The notes beneath the pieces were generated by a model. The model saw only the letters and a program-made list of their open reading frames with translations. It ran no database searches and was not told the origin of the DNA. A program made the position numbers and the translations under genes. From contig JASJPG010000030.1 in NCBI GenBank assembly GCA_031426815.1, positions 1 to 64,000 on the forward strand: a DNA stretch of 64,000 nucleotides. Direction: 5' to 3'. This DNA comes from PFJX01 sp031426815 (GTDB lineage: Bacteria > Pseudomonadota > Gammaproteobacteria > Burkholderiales > Thiobacillaceae). Position 1 is the stretch's first letter. Each line of letters starts with the position of its first letter. This document shows positions 42,498 to 50,439 of this stretch, in pieces.

Positions 42498-43613
42498 TCA
42501 AGATTGTCGATCCGCAATGAACTGGCAAATTTCGTCGACCACCGACATTTCCAGGTCAGGATAAATCGGCAGGCATAACACCTGACGGGCTGCTTTAGTC
42601 GCCAGCGGGAGGTGGTCTCGATGGGCAGACGGCAGCCCCCGATACATCGGGAACTCCGAGATCAGCGGATAAAAATAGCGCCGCGGGTTTATGCCTCGCT
42701 CTTTTAGCTTCTGGAAAAGCTCGTCGCGGCCAATCGGGTAGTCGTCTCCCACGAGTATCGGGAAATAGGCGTAGTTGGCGACTTTCTCACCAGAATCAGC
42801 GAGGCAATGTATGCCCTTCACGCCCTGTAACCGCACACGATAGGCCGCATCGATCGCTTTACGGGATGCCAATGCCTGGTCGATATATTTGAGCTGCAAT
42901 ACCCCCAGCGCAGCATTGAATTCGCTCATCTTGCCGTTGATGCCTGGAGCCACGACAGTGACTTCGCCGACATGCCCGAAATTCTTCAGTTGATCGATGC
43001 GAATCTTGCTCTTGGCATCGGGGCAGATGATCGCGCCACCCTCGAAGGTGTTGAACACCTTGGTGGCATGAAAGCTCAATACCGACATGTCGCCGTGCCG
43101 CAGTATGCTGCCGCCTTCATCTTCAACGCCGAACGCATGCGCTGCATCGTAGATGACCTTGAGGTTGTAGTTGTCGGCGATCTTCTGGATGGCATCGACA
43201 TCGCAAGGATGACCGTAACAGTGCACCGGCATGATGGCTGTGGTCTGCGGCGTGATGGCCGCTTCGATCTTGGCGGGATCGAGGTTGAGGGTGGTCGGAT
43301 CGATATCCACGAACACCGGCTTGATGCCATTCCAAAGCAGGGAGTGTGAGGTCGCCACAAATGAGTAAGGCGTTGTTATGACCTCACCGGTAATACGAAG
43401 CGATTGCAGCGCCGTCACCAAGGCGATGGTTCCATTGGTGAACAGTGCGATGTGCTCTACGCCAAGGTACTCGCAAAGTTCTTGCTCAAGTTGCTGATGG
43501 AACTTCCCCCCATTGGTAAGAACCTTGCTCTCCCAAATTTCGGCCAAATATGGAATGAACTCCTCCAAAGGAGGTAAGAAGGGCTTTGTTACATATACCG
43601 ACCTTGCACTCAT
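42498..43613 (-). CDS. DegT/DnrJ/EryC1 sugar aminotransferase
   Basis: A 371-aa PLP enzyme. The Schiff-base Lys is Lys185 (SFHATKVFNTFEGG), with the PLP Asp in VIYDAAHAFG. It converts a 4-keto or 3-keto sugar nucleotide to an amino sugar. With the 4,6-dehydratase at 44805 it would make a 4-amino-4,6-dideoxy sugar such as UDP-QuiNAc4N (inference). Small hairpin (43629-43650) lies in its 5' gap. Confidence 0.9.
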   Translation of the reverse strand: MSARSVYVTKPFLPPLEEFIPYLAEIWESKVLTNGGKFHQQLEQELCEYLGVEHIALFTNGTIALVTALQSLRITGEVITTPYSFVATSHSLLWNGIKPVFVDIDPTTLNLDPAKIEAAITPQTTAIMPVHCYGHPCDVDAIQKIADNYNLKVIYDAAHAFGVEDEGGSILRHGDMSVLSFHATKVFNTFEGGAIICPDAKSKIRIDQLKNFGHVGEVTVVAPGINGKMSEFNAALGVLQLKYIDQALASRKAIDAAYRVRLQGVKGIHCLADSGEKVANYAYFPILVGDDYPIGRDELFQKLKERGINPRRYFYPLISEFPMYRGLPSAHRDHLPLATKAARQVLCLPIYPDLEMSVVDEICQFIADRQS

Positions 43614-43656
43614 CTTTCATTTCCCCTTATGGCTAAGCAACCATAGCCATGTTTGG

Positions 43657-44805
43657 TTAATTCCACTTCGTATTCCTGAAAATCTTGTGTGTTGCAATAT
43701 CAGTCTTGTGCTTAATAACCTTCTCGATCATTGCAGCGAGCCCATTGTTTGAAAGGTAATTGGGTTCGAGGCCAAGGCTGAGCAACCCGGAATGTTTCGG
43801 GTTGTAGTAATGCTCTTCAAGCTCTTTGCGCGGATTTTCGATGCTCTTGATTTCGACTTTCATCCCGAACTGTGTGCTGACTTCCTGCACTTTCCTAGCC
43901 AGATCATTCACGCTGAAAGTCTCGGTGAATTGATTGAAGATACGCAATTCGCCTTTGTCGGCTGGGTTATTCAGTGACAGCCTCACACAATTGAGCGTGT
44001 CCTTGATGTTGAGGTAACCCCGTGTTTGCCCGCCCTTTCCATACACCGTCAGTGGGTAGCCGGCCACAGCCTGAACGATAAAGCGGTTGAGCACGGTACC
44101 GAACAATTCGTCGTAGCTGAAGAAGGTAAGCAGATTTTCGTCCTGCTCGGATTCGTCGCTGAAGATGCCGTAAACCGGTCCCTGCATCAGATCGGTCACT
44201 CTCAGCCCCCACATGCGCACGTAGTACCAAAGCAGATCAGTGTCCATGACTTTGGTGGTGTGGTAGAGGCTGCCAGCCTGGCGCGGAAAGAGGAACTTGT
44301 CCTTGCGGCCGTTGTGCTCAATGTCTATCCAGCCCTCCTCGATATCGATGTTGGGCGTGCCATATTCGCCCATGGTACCGAGCTTGACGATGTGGGCGTC
44401 AGGAGTGAATTCCCGCACCGCGTAGATGAGGTTGGCGGTTACACCCAGATTGTTGTGGATGGTGAGTGTGGCTGCCTCGCGCCGGAGCATGGAGTAAGGC
44501 GCGGAGGGCTGTTCTGCATAGTGGACAATGGCTTCGGGTTGGAAAGCCTGGAAGATGCGGGCGACGAAGTTCCACTCGTTGAGGTCGCCGATGTAGCAGG
44601 TGATTTCCTTGCCGGTGTGCTCTTTCCATCGGCGCACACGTTCGAGCAAGTTGGGAACGACGTAGAGAGGCTCGACATCTTCGTCGCGCATCAGATTACG
44701 GCGCAGGTAGTTGTCGGCCACGGCCACTTCATGACCTTGGGCGGACAAGTGCATGGCGGTGGGCCAGCCGAGATAGCCGTCCCCGCCCAGAATCAGTACG
44801 CGCAT
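43657..44805 (-). CDS. UDP-sulfoquinovose synthase-like protein (SQD1/SqdB family)
   Basis: A 382-aa extended SDR. Motifs: GGDGYLGWPTAMHL (7-20), GTMGEYGTPNIDIEEG (143-158), YHTTK (Tyr181, Lys185), DLMQGPVYG, YGKGGQTRGYLNI and EEHYYNPKH. These match plant SQD1 and bacterial SqdB segments almost word for word from memory (SQD1 has GGDGYCGWATALHL, YGKGGQTRGYLDI, EEHYYNAKH). The enzyme joins sulfite to UDP-glucose to give UDP-sulfoquinovose. One change: EQPSAPYSM here against EQRSAPYSM in SQD1. No SqdC/SqdD-type sulfolipid transferase is in the window, so the product may go to the polysaccharide. Confidence 0.85.
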   Translation of the reverse strand: MRVLILGGDGYLGWPTAMHLSAQGHEVAVADNYLRRNLMRDEDVEPLYVVPNLLERVRRWKEHTGKEITCYIGDLNEWNFVARIFQAFQPEAIVHYAEQPSAPYSMLRREAATLTIHNNLGVTANLIYAVREFTPDAHIVKLGTMGEYGTPNIDIEEGWIDIEHNGRKDKFLFPRQAGSLYHTTKVMDTDLLWYYVRMWGLRVTDLMQGPVYGIFSDESEQDENLLTFFSYDELFGTVLNRFIVQAVAGYPLTVYGKGGQTRGYLNIKDTLNCVRLSLNNPADKGELRIFNQFTETFSVNDLARKVQEVSTQFGMKVEIKSIENPRKELEEHYYNPKHSGLLSLGLEPNYLSNNGLAAMIEKVIKHKTDIATHKIFRNTKWN

Positions 44806-45902
44806 CAGTTTTTCTCCTCCTTATCGCCTGGCCAGTAACGATCACTGGTGGCTTCCTCCGGTGTACCGAGCAGTTTGTAGTCCTTCAGCAGCTGCCGAAT
44901 CTGCTCAACACTGAGCGGGGATTCGTCCGCGGAAACATAGGGGTTGGTGACTTCGATGTTGATCTGGTCGGGGTAGTCGTACTTGATATCGTGGTAGATG
45001 CCACGAAATGCCGGTAGCACGCTGAAATAACGTTGCAGTTCCAGTGCACGGCGAGTTTCCTCGGGACTCATCAGTTCTTCGTAGAGTTTTTCGCCGGGCT
45101 TGGTGCCTATTTCGGTGAATGCAATATCTTCCGGCTTGCGACCATAAAGCGGCGCCAGTTCGGAAATCATGGCGCGGGCCAGATCCACGATACGAACTAC
45201 TGGCATCTTGGTGATGAATACTTCACCGCCCCGGGCCAGAAATGCGGAGTCGATCACCAAGCGGACGGACTCTTCGATACTCATGACGAAGCGGGTCATG
45301 TCCTGATGGGTGAGCGTAACCGGGCCACCCTTTGCAATCTGATTGTGGAAGATGGGAATGACTGAGCCATTGGAGCCCAGCACGTTGCCGAAGCGGGTGG
45401 AGGCAAAAATAGGCCCCTTGCCGCGCTGGTTGCTGTTGGCTGCTGTCATCAGGCGTTCACCCATGAGCTTGGAGGTGCCCATCACATTGGTCGGGTTCAC
45501 GGCCTTGTCAGAGCTGGTGAAAATGACTTTCTCCACGCCGTTGGCCTGCGCTGCCGCAATGACGTTCTGTACGCCCTGGATGTTGGTCTGTACCGCCTGC
45601 TCGGGCGAACGTTCGCACAGGATTACATGCTTCAGTGCCGCGCAGTGGAAGACGATGTCGACACCCGCCATCTTGCGGGTAAGTTCATCCCGGTCACGAA
45701 TATCGGCGACGAAGAAATGGGCGCGCGCTTCGCTCAAATACTGCTGATCGAGAAAGAAGAGCTGGCTTTCATTGTTATCAATGCCGACAACCTCGGCGGG
45801 AGAATATGCCGGGTTGGCAAACAACTGTCTGATGAGCTCGGAACCGACCGTGCCACATGCACCGGTAACCAGAATGGCTTTGCCTTGGAACAGGGGTGTC
45901 AT
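44805..45902 (-). CDS. UDP-HexNAc 4,6-dehydratase-like SDR (CapD/FlaA1 group)
   Basis: A 365-aa protein: NAD motif VTGACGTVGSELIR, and TSSDKAVNPTNVMGTSKLMG, where Met stands in place of the usual catalytic Tyr, as in the large WbpM/PglF-type dehydratases. It lacks their N-terminal membrane domain. It likely makes UDP-4-keto-6-deoxy-HexNAc for the DegT aminotransferase. Its stop overlaps the next start by one base. Confidence 0.88.
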   Translation of the reverse strand: MTPLFQGKAILVTGACGTVGSELIRQLFANPAYSPAEVVGIDNNESQLFFLDQQYLSEARAHFFVADIRDRDELTRKMAGVDIVFHCAALKHVILCERSPEQAVQTNIQGVQNVIAAAQANGVEKVIFTSSDKAVNPTNVMGTSKLMGERLMTAANSNQRGKGPIFASTRFGNVLGSNGSVIPIFHNQIAKGGPVTLTHQDMTRFVMSIEESVRLVIDSAFLARGGEVFITKMPVVRIVDLARAMISELAPLYGRKPEDIAFTEIGTKPGEKLYEELMSPEETRRALELQRYFSVLPAFRGIYHDIKYDYPDQINIEVTNPYVSADESPLSVEQIRQLLKDYKLLGTPEEATSDRYWPGDKEEKN

Positions 45903-45908
45903 GGGGTT

Positions 45909-46880
45909 CTACGCCAGGAAGTAGGAAACGGTTATTTTGAGACCTTCGTCAAGCTTCATTTGCGGCTGCCAGCCCAGTCTTGTTCGCGCCTTAGTGGTAT
46001 CGGAAAAATTGCGCTTTACATCCCCGAGACGTGTTTCGGCGTTAATGAGCCGGATGTTGCCAACCCCGGCTTTTTCGAGGGTCTGCACGAGTTGGCTGGC
46101 CATCTCGCCAACAGTGGTCTCGCGATTGCTCGCGATCTGGAAAGCTTCACCGCCGATGCCGTCTACCGTTGCGGCGAGCAGGACAGCGTCGATGAGGTCA
46201 TCGATATAAATGAAGTCACGGGTCTGCGAACCGTCGCCAAATATCTCCAACGTTTCACCTGCCAAGGCGCGGCGGATGAATTTGGCCACCACGCTTGATT
46301 TGTGGACCGAGCCAGGGCCATAGACATTCCCGAAGCGCAACATCACGGTATCAATGTCGAAGGTGCGCTTGTACGCCGAGCAATATCCTTCACCTGCCAG
46401 TTTGCTGGCGCCGTAGGGAGACACCGGGTGGGGCGGTAGTTCTTCGTGGATAGGGGGTTCCACTTCCCCCGCCGGCGCACCGCTGGAAGCAAAGATAAAG
46501 CGTGGAATCTGATTGATGCGCGCAGCTTCGAGATAATTGAAGGTGCCCACAACGTTGGCAAGCATGTCGGCACGAGGATCTTCGACGGAAGGACCAACAC
46601 CGGTATTGGCAGCGAAGTGAACGATGATGTCGCAGCCACGACTGACCTTAAGCGCCAGCTGATCATCCATGATGTCACCTACTACCAGTTCGACCCCGCT
46701 GGGAGCCGCATGAATATTCTGAGCCGGCATTTCCCTGAATTCAGCAACCATTGCCAGATCGGCACGCGTACCGGTCGACAAATTATCCAGAACCCGTATT
46801 GCGTGTCCGCCCTGCTGATTAAGTCTTTGAATAAGTGCGGTGCCAAGAAAACCGCAGCCGCCAGTTATTAGCCAGTTCAT
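45909..46880 (-). CDS. NAD-dependent sugar-nucleotide epimerase/dehydratase
   Basis: A 323-aa SDR: WLITGGCGFLGTALIQRL, catalytic SSGAP and YGASK (Tyr-x3-Lys), and RFGNVYGPG. It resembles UDP-glucose 4-epimerase family members, but specificity cannot be read from sequence. ATG at 46880 is used rather than 46943. A 187-bp gap separates it from fcl. Confidence 0.87.
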   Translation of the reverse strand: MNWLITGGCGFLGTALIQRLNQQGGHAIRVLDNLSTGTRADLAMVAEFREMPAQNIHAAPSGVELVVGDIMDDQLALKVSRGCDIIVHFAANTGVGPSVEDPRADMLANVVGTFNYLEAARINQIPRFIFASSGAPAGEVEPPIHEELPPHPVSPYGASKLAGEGYCSAYKRTFDIDTVMLRFGNVYGPGSVHKSSVVAKFIRRALAGETLEIFGDGSQTRDFIYIDDLIDAVLLAATVDGIGGEAFQIASNRETTVGEMASQLVQTLEKAGVGNIRLINAETRLGDVKRNFSDTTKARTRLGWQPQMKLDEGLKITVSYFLA

Positions 46881-47067
46881 GAGTTGATTGCCTTTGAAAG
46901 ATATGGGGTCGATTGGATTCCATTGCGGGTGAGACCACTGCATTTCCTTTATTCAAAGGGGCGTGGTTCCCGCCATCCGTGGCGCGGCTATGGGGGGCCG
47001 TCGGTATCAACAAACCCAATCCATAAGCCTGGCGAAGCCAGTCGTATACAACCACATGGACAGCTGA

Positions 47068-48051
47068 TCATGCTTGCTGCTCTTGTTGGAATCTTTGGTA
47101 GGCATGAAACAAGCCCTCCCCCAGTCCAACTGTAGGCTGCCATCCCAGCGCGCGCAGGCGGCTGATATCCATTAGCTTGCGCGGCGTGCCGTCGGGTTTG
47201 GTGATGTCGAAGATGATTTCGCCGGTGTAACCGACGATGCCTTTTACGGTTTCGGCCAGCTCTTTGATGGAGAGGTCTTCGCCGACGCCAATATTGACCA
47301 GCGGCGGCATGAAGATTCCGGTCTTGGCTTCGTCGCTGCCCAGTAGCGTCTGGAATTGTGCGTCCGGCAGGTTCATCAGGTGGACGCAGGCGTCGGCCAT
47401 GTCTTCGCTGTAGAGGAATTCACGTTTAGGCGTGCCGGTGCCCCAGACAGTGACGCTGGCGGCGTTGATTTGTTTGGCTTCGTGGAACTTGCGGATCAGC
47501 GCTGGGATGACGTGGCTGTTTTCCAGGTGGTAGTTGTCGCCGGGGCCGTACAGATTAGTGGGCATCACGGCCAGATACTGGGTGCCGTATTGGCGGTTGT
47601 AGCTCCAGCACATTTCCACGCCGGCGATCTTGGCCAGGGCGTAGGGGCGGTTGGTGGCTTCGAGCGGGCCGGTGAGGAGATATTCCTCTTTCATCGGCTG
47701 CGGGCAGAGCTTGGGGTAGATGCAGCTTGAGCCCAGGAAGAGCAGACGTTTGACGTTGTTCTTGTAGGCGGCGTGGATCAGGTTGGTCTGGATGGCGAGG
47801 TTGTCGCGGATGAATTCGGCCGGGTATTCGTTGTTGGCATGGATGCCGCCGACTTTCGCTGCAGCCAGAAAAACGTAGTCGGGCTTTTCTGCGGCAAGGA
47901 AGGCCTCGACGGCAGCCTGGTTGGTCAGGTCGAGTTCTGCGTGGGTGCGGGTGAGGAAGTTGCTGTAACCCTTGGCTTGCAGGTTGCGGACCAGGGCGGA
48001 ACCAACCAGGCCGCGATGGCCGGCGATGTAGATTTTGGCGTTCAGTTCCAT
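47068..48051 (-). CDS. fcl: GDP-L-fucose synthase
   Basis: A 327-aa epimerase-reductase that makes GDP-L-fucose from the gmd product. GHRGLVGSALVR, LGSSCIYPKLCPQPMKEE and YALAKIAG (Tyr-x3-Lys) are diagnostic. It is 6 bp after gmd. Confidence 0.96.
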   Translation of the reverse strand: MELNAKIYIAGHRGLVGSALVRNLQAKGYSNFLTRTHAELDLTNQAAVEAFLAAEKPDYVFLAAAKVGGIHANNEYPAEFIRDNLAIQTNLIHAAYKNNVKRLLFLGSSCIYPKLCPQPMKEEYLLTGPLEATNRPYALAKIAGVEMCWSYNRQYGTQYLAVMPTNLYGPGDNYHLENSHVIPALIRKFHEAKQINAASVTVWGTGTPKREFLYSEDMADACVHLMNLPDAQFQTLLGSDEAKTGIFMPPLVNIGVGEDLSIKELAETVKGIVGYTGEIIFDITKPDGTPRKLMDISRLRALGWQPTVGLGEGLFHAYQRFQQEQQA

Positions 48052-48057
48052 GCCGGC

Positions 48058-49218
48058 CTACTCGTGGTAATCCATGGTCTTGTAGCCATGTTTCTTGACC
48101 AGTTCGTCACGCTCGGCGGCTTTCAGGTCTTCGCGCACCATTTCGGCGACGAGTTCATCGAAGGTGATTTTGGGTGTCCAACCGAGTTTGGCTTTGGCTT
48201 TGGCGGGGTCGCCGAGCAGGGTTTCGACTTCGGTCGGGCGGAAATAGCGCGGGTCCACGGCGACGATGCAACGACCCGTAGGAGCGGCGTCGTCGCCGAG
48301 ATTTTCAGATGACGCGGATCGCGGCTTGGAAGCTGCTCCTACGGGTTCTAGGTAGCCTTTTTCTTCGACGCCCTGGCCTTCCCAGCGGATGTTCATGCCG
48401 AGTTCTTTGGCAGCGGCATTGACGAAGTCACGCACTGAGTACTGCACGCCAGTGGCGATGACGAAGTCTTCCGGTTTGTCCTGTTGCAACATCAGCCACT
48501 GCATTTCTACATAGTCTTTGGCATGGCCCCAGTCACGTTTGGCGTCCATGTTGCCCAGGTACAGGCAGTCTTGCAGGCCGAGTTTGATACGGGCCAGGGC
48601 GCGGGTGATTTTGCGGGTAACGAAGGTTTCGCCGCGAATTGGGCTTTCGTGATTGAACAGGATGCCGTTGCAGGCATACATGCCGTAGGCCTCGCGGTAA
48701 TTGACGGTGATCCAGTAGGCGTACAGCTTGGCGCAGGCGTACGGGCTGCGCGGGTAGAACGGGGTGGTTTCCTTCTGCGGGGTTTCCTGGACCAAGCCGA
48801 ACAGTTCACTGGTGCTGGCCTGGTAGAAGCGGGTCTTCTTTTCCAGGCCGAGGATGCGGACGGCTTCGAGGATGCGTAGCGAGCCGAGGGCGTCGGAATT
48901 GGCGGTGTATTCAGGCTCTTCGAAGCTTACGGCGACGTGGCTTTGCGCGGCGAGGTTGTAGATTTCATCCGGCTGCACCTGCTGGATGATGCGGATCAGG
49001 CTGGAGCTGTCGGTCAGATCGCCATGGTGCAGGATGAATTTACGGTCGGTCTCGTGCGGGTCCTGGTACAGGTGATCGATACGGTCGGTGTTGAACAATG
49101 AGGTGCGGCGTTTGATGCCGTGTACTTCATAGCCTTTGTTCAGCAGAAATTCAGCCAGGTAGGCGCCGTCCTGGCCGGTCACACCGGTGATCAGAGCGAT
49201 TTTGCTGTTTTTTTTCAA
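48058..49218 (-). CDS. gmd: GDP-mannose 4,6-dehydratase with an in-frame repeat insertion
   Basis: A 386-aa SDR: ITGVTGQDGAYLAEFLLNKG, STSELFG, YACAK (Tyr-x3-Lys) and VDPRYFRPTEVETLLGDP. Start is TTG at 49218; no ATG precedes the NADP motif. Between EEKGYL and TGRCIVAVDP (residues about 290-316) is an extra Ala/Ser-rich loop encoded by a REP-like inverted pair (48274-48346). The conserved core before and after stays in frame, and the loop lies away from the catalytic motifs, so activity may be kept. Confidence 0.95.
   Translation of the reverse strand: MKKNSKIALITGVTGQDGAYLAEFLLNKGYEVHGIKRRTSLFNTDRIDHLYQDPHETDRKFILHHGDLTDSSSLIRIIQQVQPDEIYNLAAQSHVAVSFEEPEYTANSDALGSLRILEAVRILGLEKKTRFYQASTSELFGLVQETPQKETTPFYPRSPYACAKLYAYWITVNYREAYGMYACNGILFNHESPIRGETFVTRKITRALARIKLGLQDCLYLGNMDAKRDWGHAKDYVEMQWLMLQQDKPEDFVIATGVQYSVRDFVNAAAKELGMNIRWEGQGVEEKGYLEPVGAASKPRSASSENLGDDAAPTGRCIVAVDPRYFRPTEVETLLGDPAKAKAKLGWTPKITFDELVAEMVREDLKAAERDELVKKHGYKTMDYHE
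48274..48346. repeat. REP-like inverted pair inside gmd
   Basis: Outer arms acccgtaggagc (48274-48285) and gctcctacgggt (48335-48346) are perfect 12-bp complements. Each arm leads to an inner short stem (ggcgtcgtcgcc; gcggcttggaagctgc). The gtaggagc core is the same as in the element at 1-30. Confidence 0.85.
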
Positions 49219-49255
49219 GATTTTCTTTCAGACAGAATAGGGAGTAGCGGAAAAC

Positions 49256-50425
49256 TTATGGCTTCAATACCCGCGCAAAACCTGCGCGAACGGCGGCCAA
49301 TTTTGCAGTGCTTTCGGGGTCATGGTGGGCGTTTTGCAACGCTTTGCGGACAAACACGAATAAAACCAAAACGAAGCCTGCAGCCAATGAAGTCAGAATC
49401 GCAATCTGCGCTTTCTTGGGTTTCGACTTGCGTTCGGGTGGCTCAGCCACATCCACCACCTGAATAATGGCGCCCTCGCGGGATTCATCGATTTTTGCCA
49501 GTTCGTATTGCTTGGCGAGCTGTTCGAACAGCACTTCGTTGTATTTGAATTCGCGATAGCGGTTGATGTAGTCGGCGTTACCGCCAGAGGGAGGATTGTG
49601 AGCGGCCTTGGCAAGTTGGACGCGTAGCGCGGAAAGTTCCTGCTGGGCTTGACGGAAGTCTGGGCTGTTTTCGGTGAGATAGCCGCGCATGCTGGAAAGC
49701 TGAACTTCTTTGGCCACCACCTGTGCCTTTAGGGTGGCGAGACCTTCGCCCAAGGCTTCCGGGTTGAATTTCAGTACATTTTCGCTGATGCCGGCGCCGC
49801 CTAAGGCGACTTCGGCACGAACCAGGTTGGCCCTGGCCTTGGCGAGTTCCTTTTCAAAGAATTGCCGCCGCTGCTGCGCTTCGGTCATCGCCAGACTGCC
49901 AGTCAGAATGGAAAGTTGCTCAACATAGGCATTGGCCATTGCCGCGGCGCGCTTGGGGTCGGGGTCGTCGACTTCGATGCTGATCATGCCGTCCTTGCCT
50001 GCACTAATAGCCGAGTTCGTAGCCAGAGTTTTGCGGGCATCTTCGCGATAGCTCGATTCGTAAATATCCATCAGCTTGAAGCGGTCGATCATCCGATCGG
50101 CAATCGTTCTGCTATTGATAAGACCAACATACATATCTGCCGGGTTTTTGATGCCGGCGGCGGCACTGGCCATGCCTGCAAGTGCGCCTAATTGCGCCAA
50201 GGCTGCGGCAGCTCCATTCTGTTGCTGCTGCGGCGTCATGATTCGGGTAGTGGCGGTAAATATGGGCGTAATCAGAAAGCTCGCGCCAAGGGCGATAAGT
50301 CCGGCGATGAGTGGGCCAAAAATCAGCAGGCGGGCGTTCTCGGCCAGAACCTGCAAGAGGTCCAGCAGGCTGATCTCGTCGTCTTCAGGCAAGTCTGTCG
50401 CAACGGGCATATGGTTTTCGTTCAT
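49256..50425 (-). CDS. Wzz-like polysaccharide chain-length/co-polymerase protein
   Basis: A 389-aa inner-membrane protein with two membrane helices (about 33-53 and 353-373) around a large periplasmic helical domain (about 55-345), with a Pro-rich end (VAEPPERKSKPKKAQ). There is no Walker kinase domain, so it is not a full Wzc-type tyrosine kinase. ATG at 50425 with AAGGGCGG. It sits 14 bp after the SLBB exporter. Confidence 0.9.
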   Translation of the reverse strand: MNENHMPVATDLPEDDEISLLDLLQVLAENARLLIFGPLIAGLIALGASFLITPIFTATTRIMTPQQQQNGAAAALAQLGALAGMASAAAGIKNPADMYVGLINSRTIADRMIDRFKLMDIYESSYREDARKTLATNSAISAGKDGMISIEVDDPDPKRAAAMANAYVEQLSILTGSLAMTEAQQRRQFFEKELAKARANLVRAEVALGGAGISENVLKFNPEALGEGLATLKAQVVAKEVQLSSMRGYLTENSPDFRQAQQELSALRVQLAKAAHNPPSGGNADYINRYREFKYNEVLFEQLAKQYELAKIDESREGAIIQVVDVAEPPERKSKPKKAQIAILTSLAAGFVLVLFVFVRKALQNAHHDPESTAKLAAVRAGFARVLKP

Positions 50426-50439
50426 GGTTCCGCCCTTTG

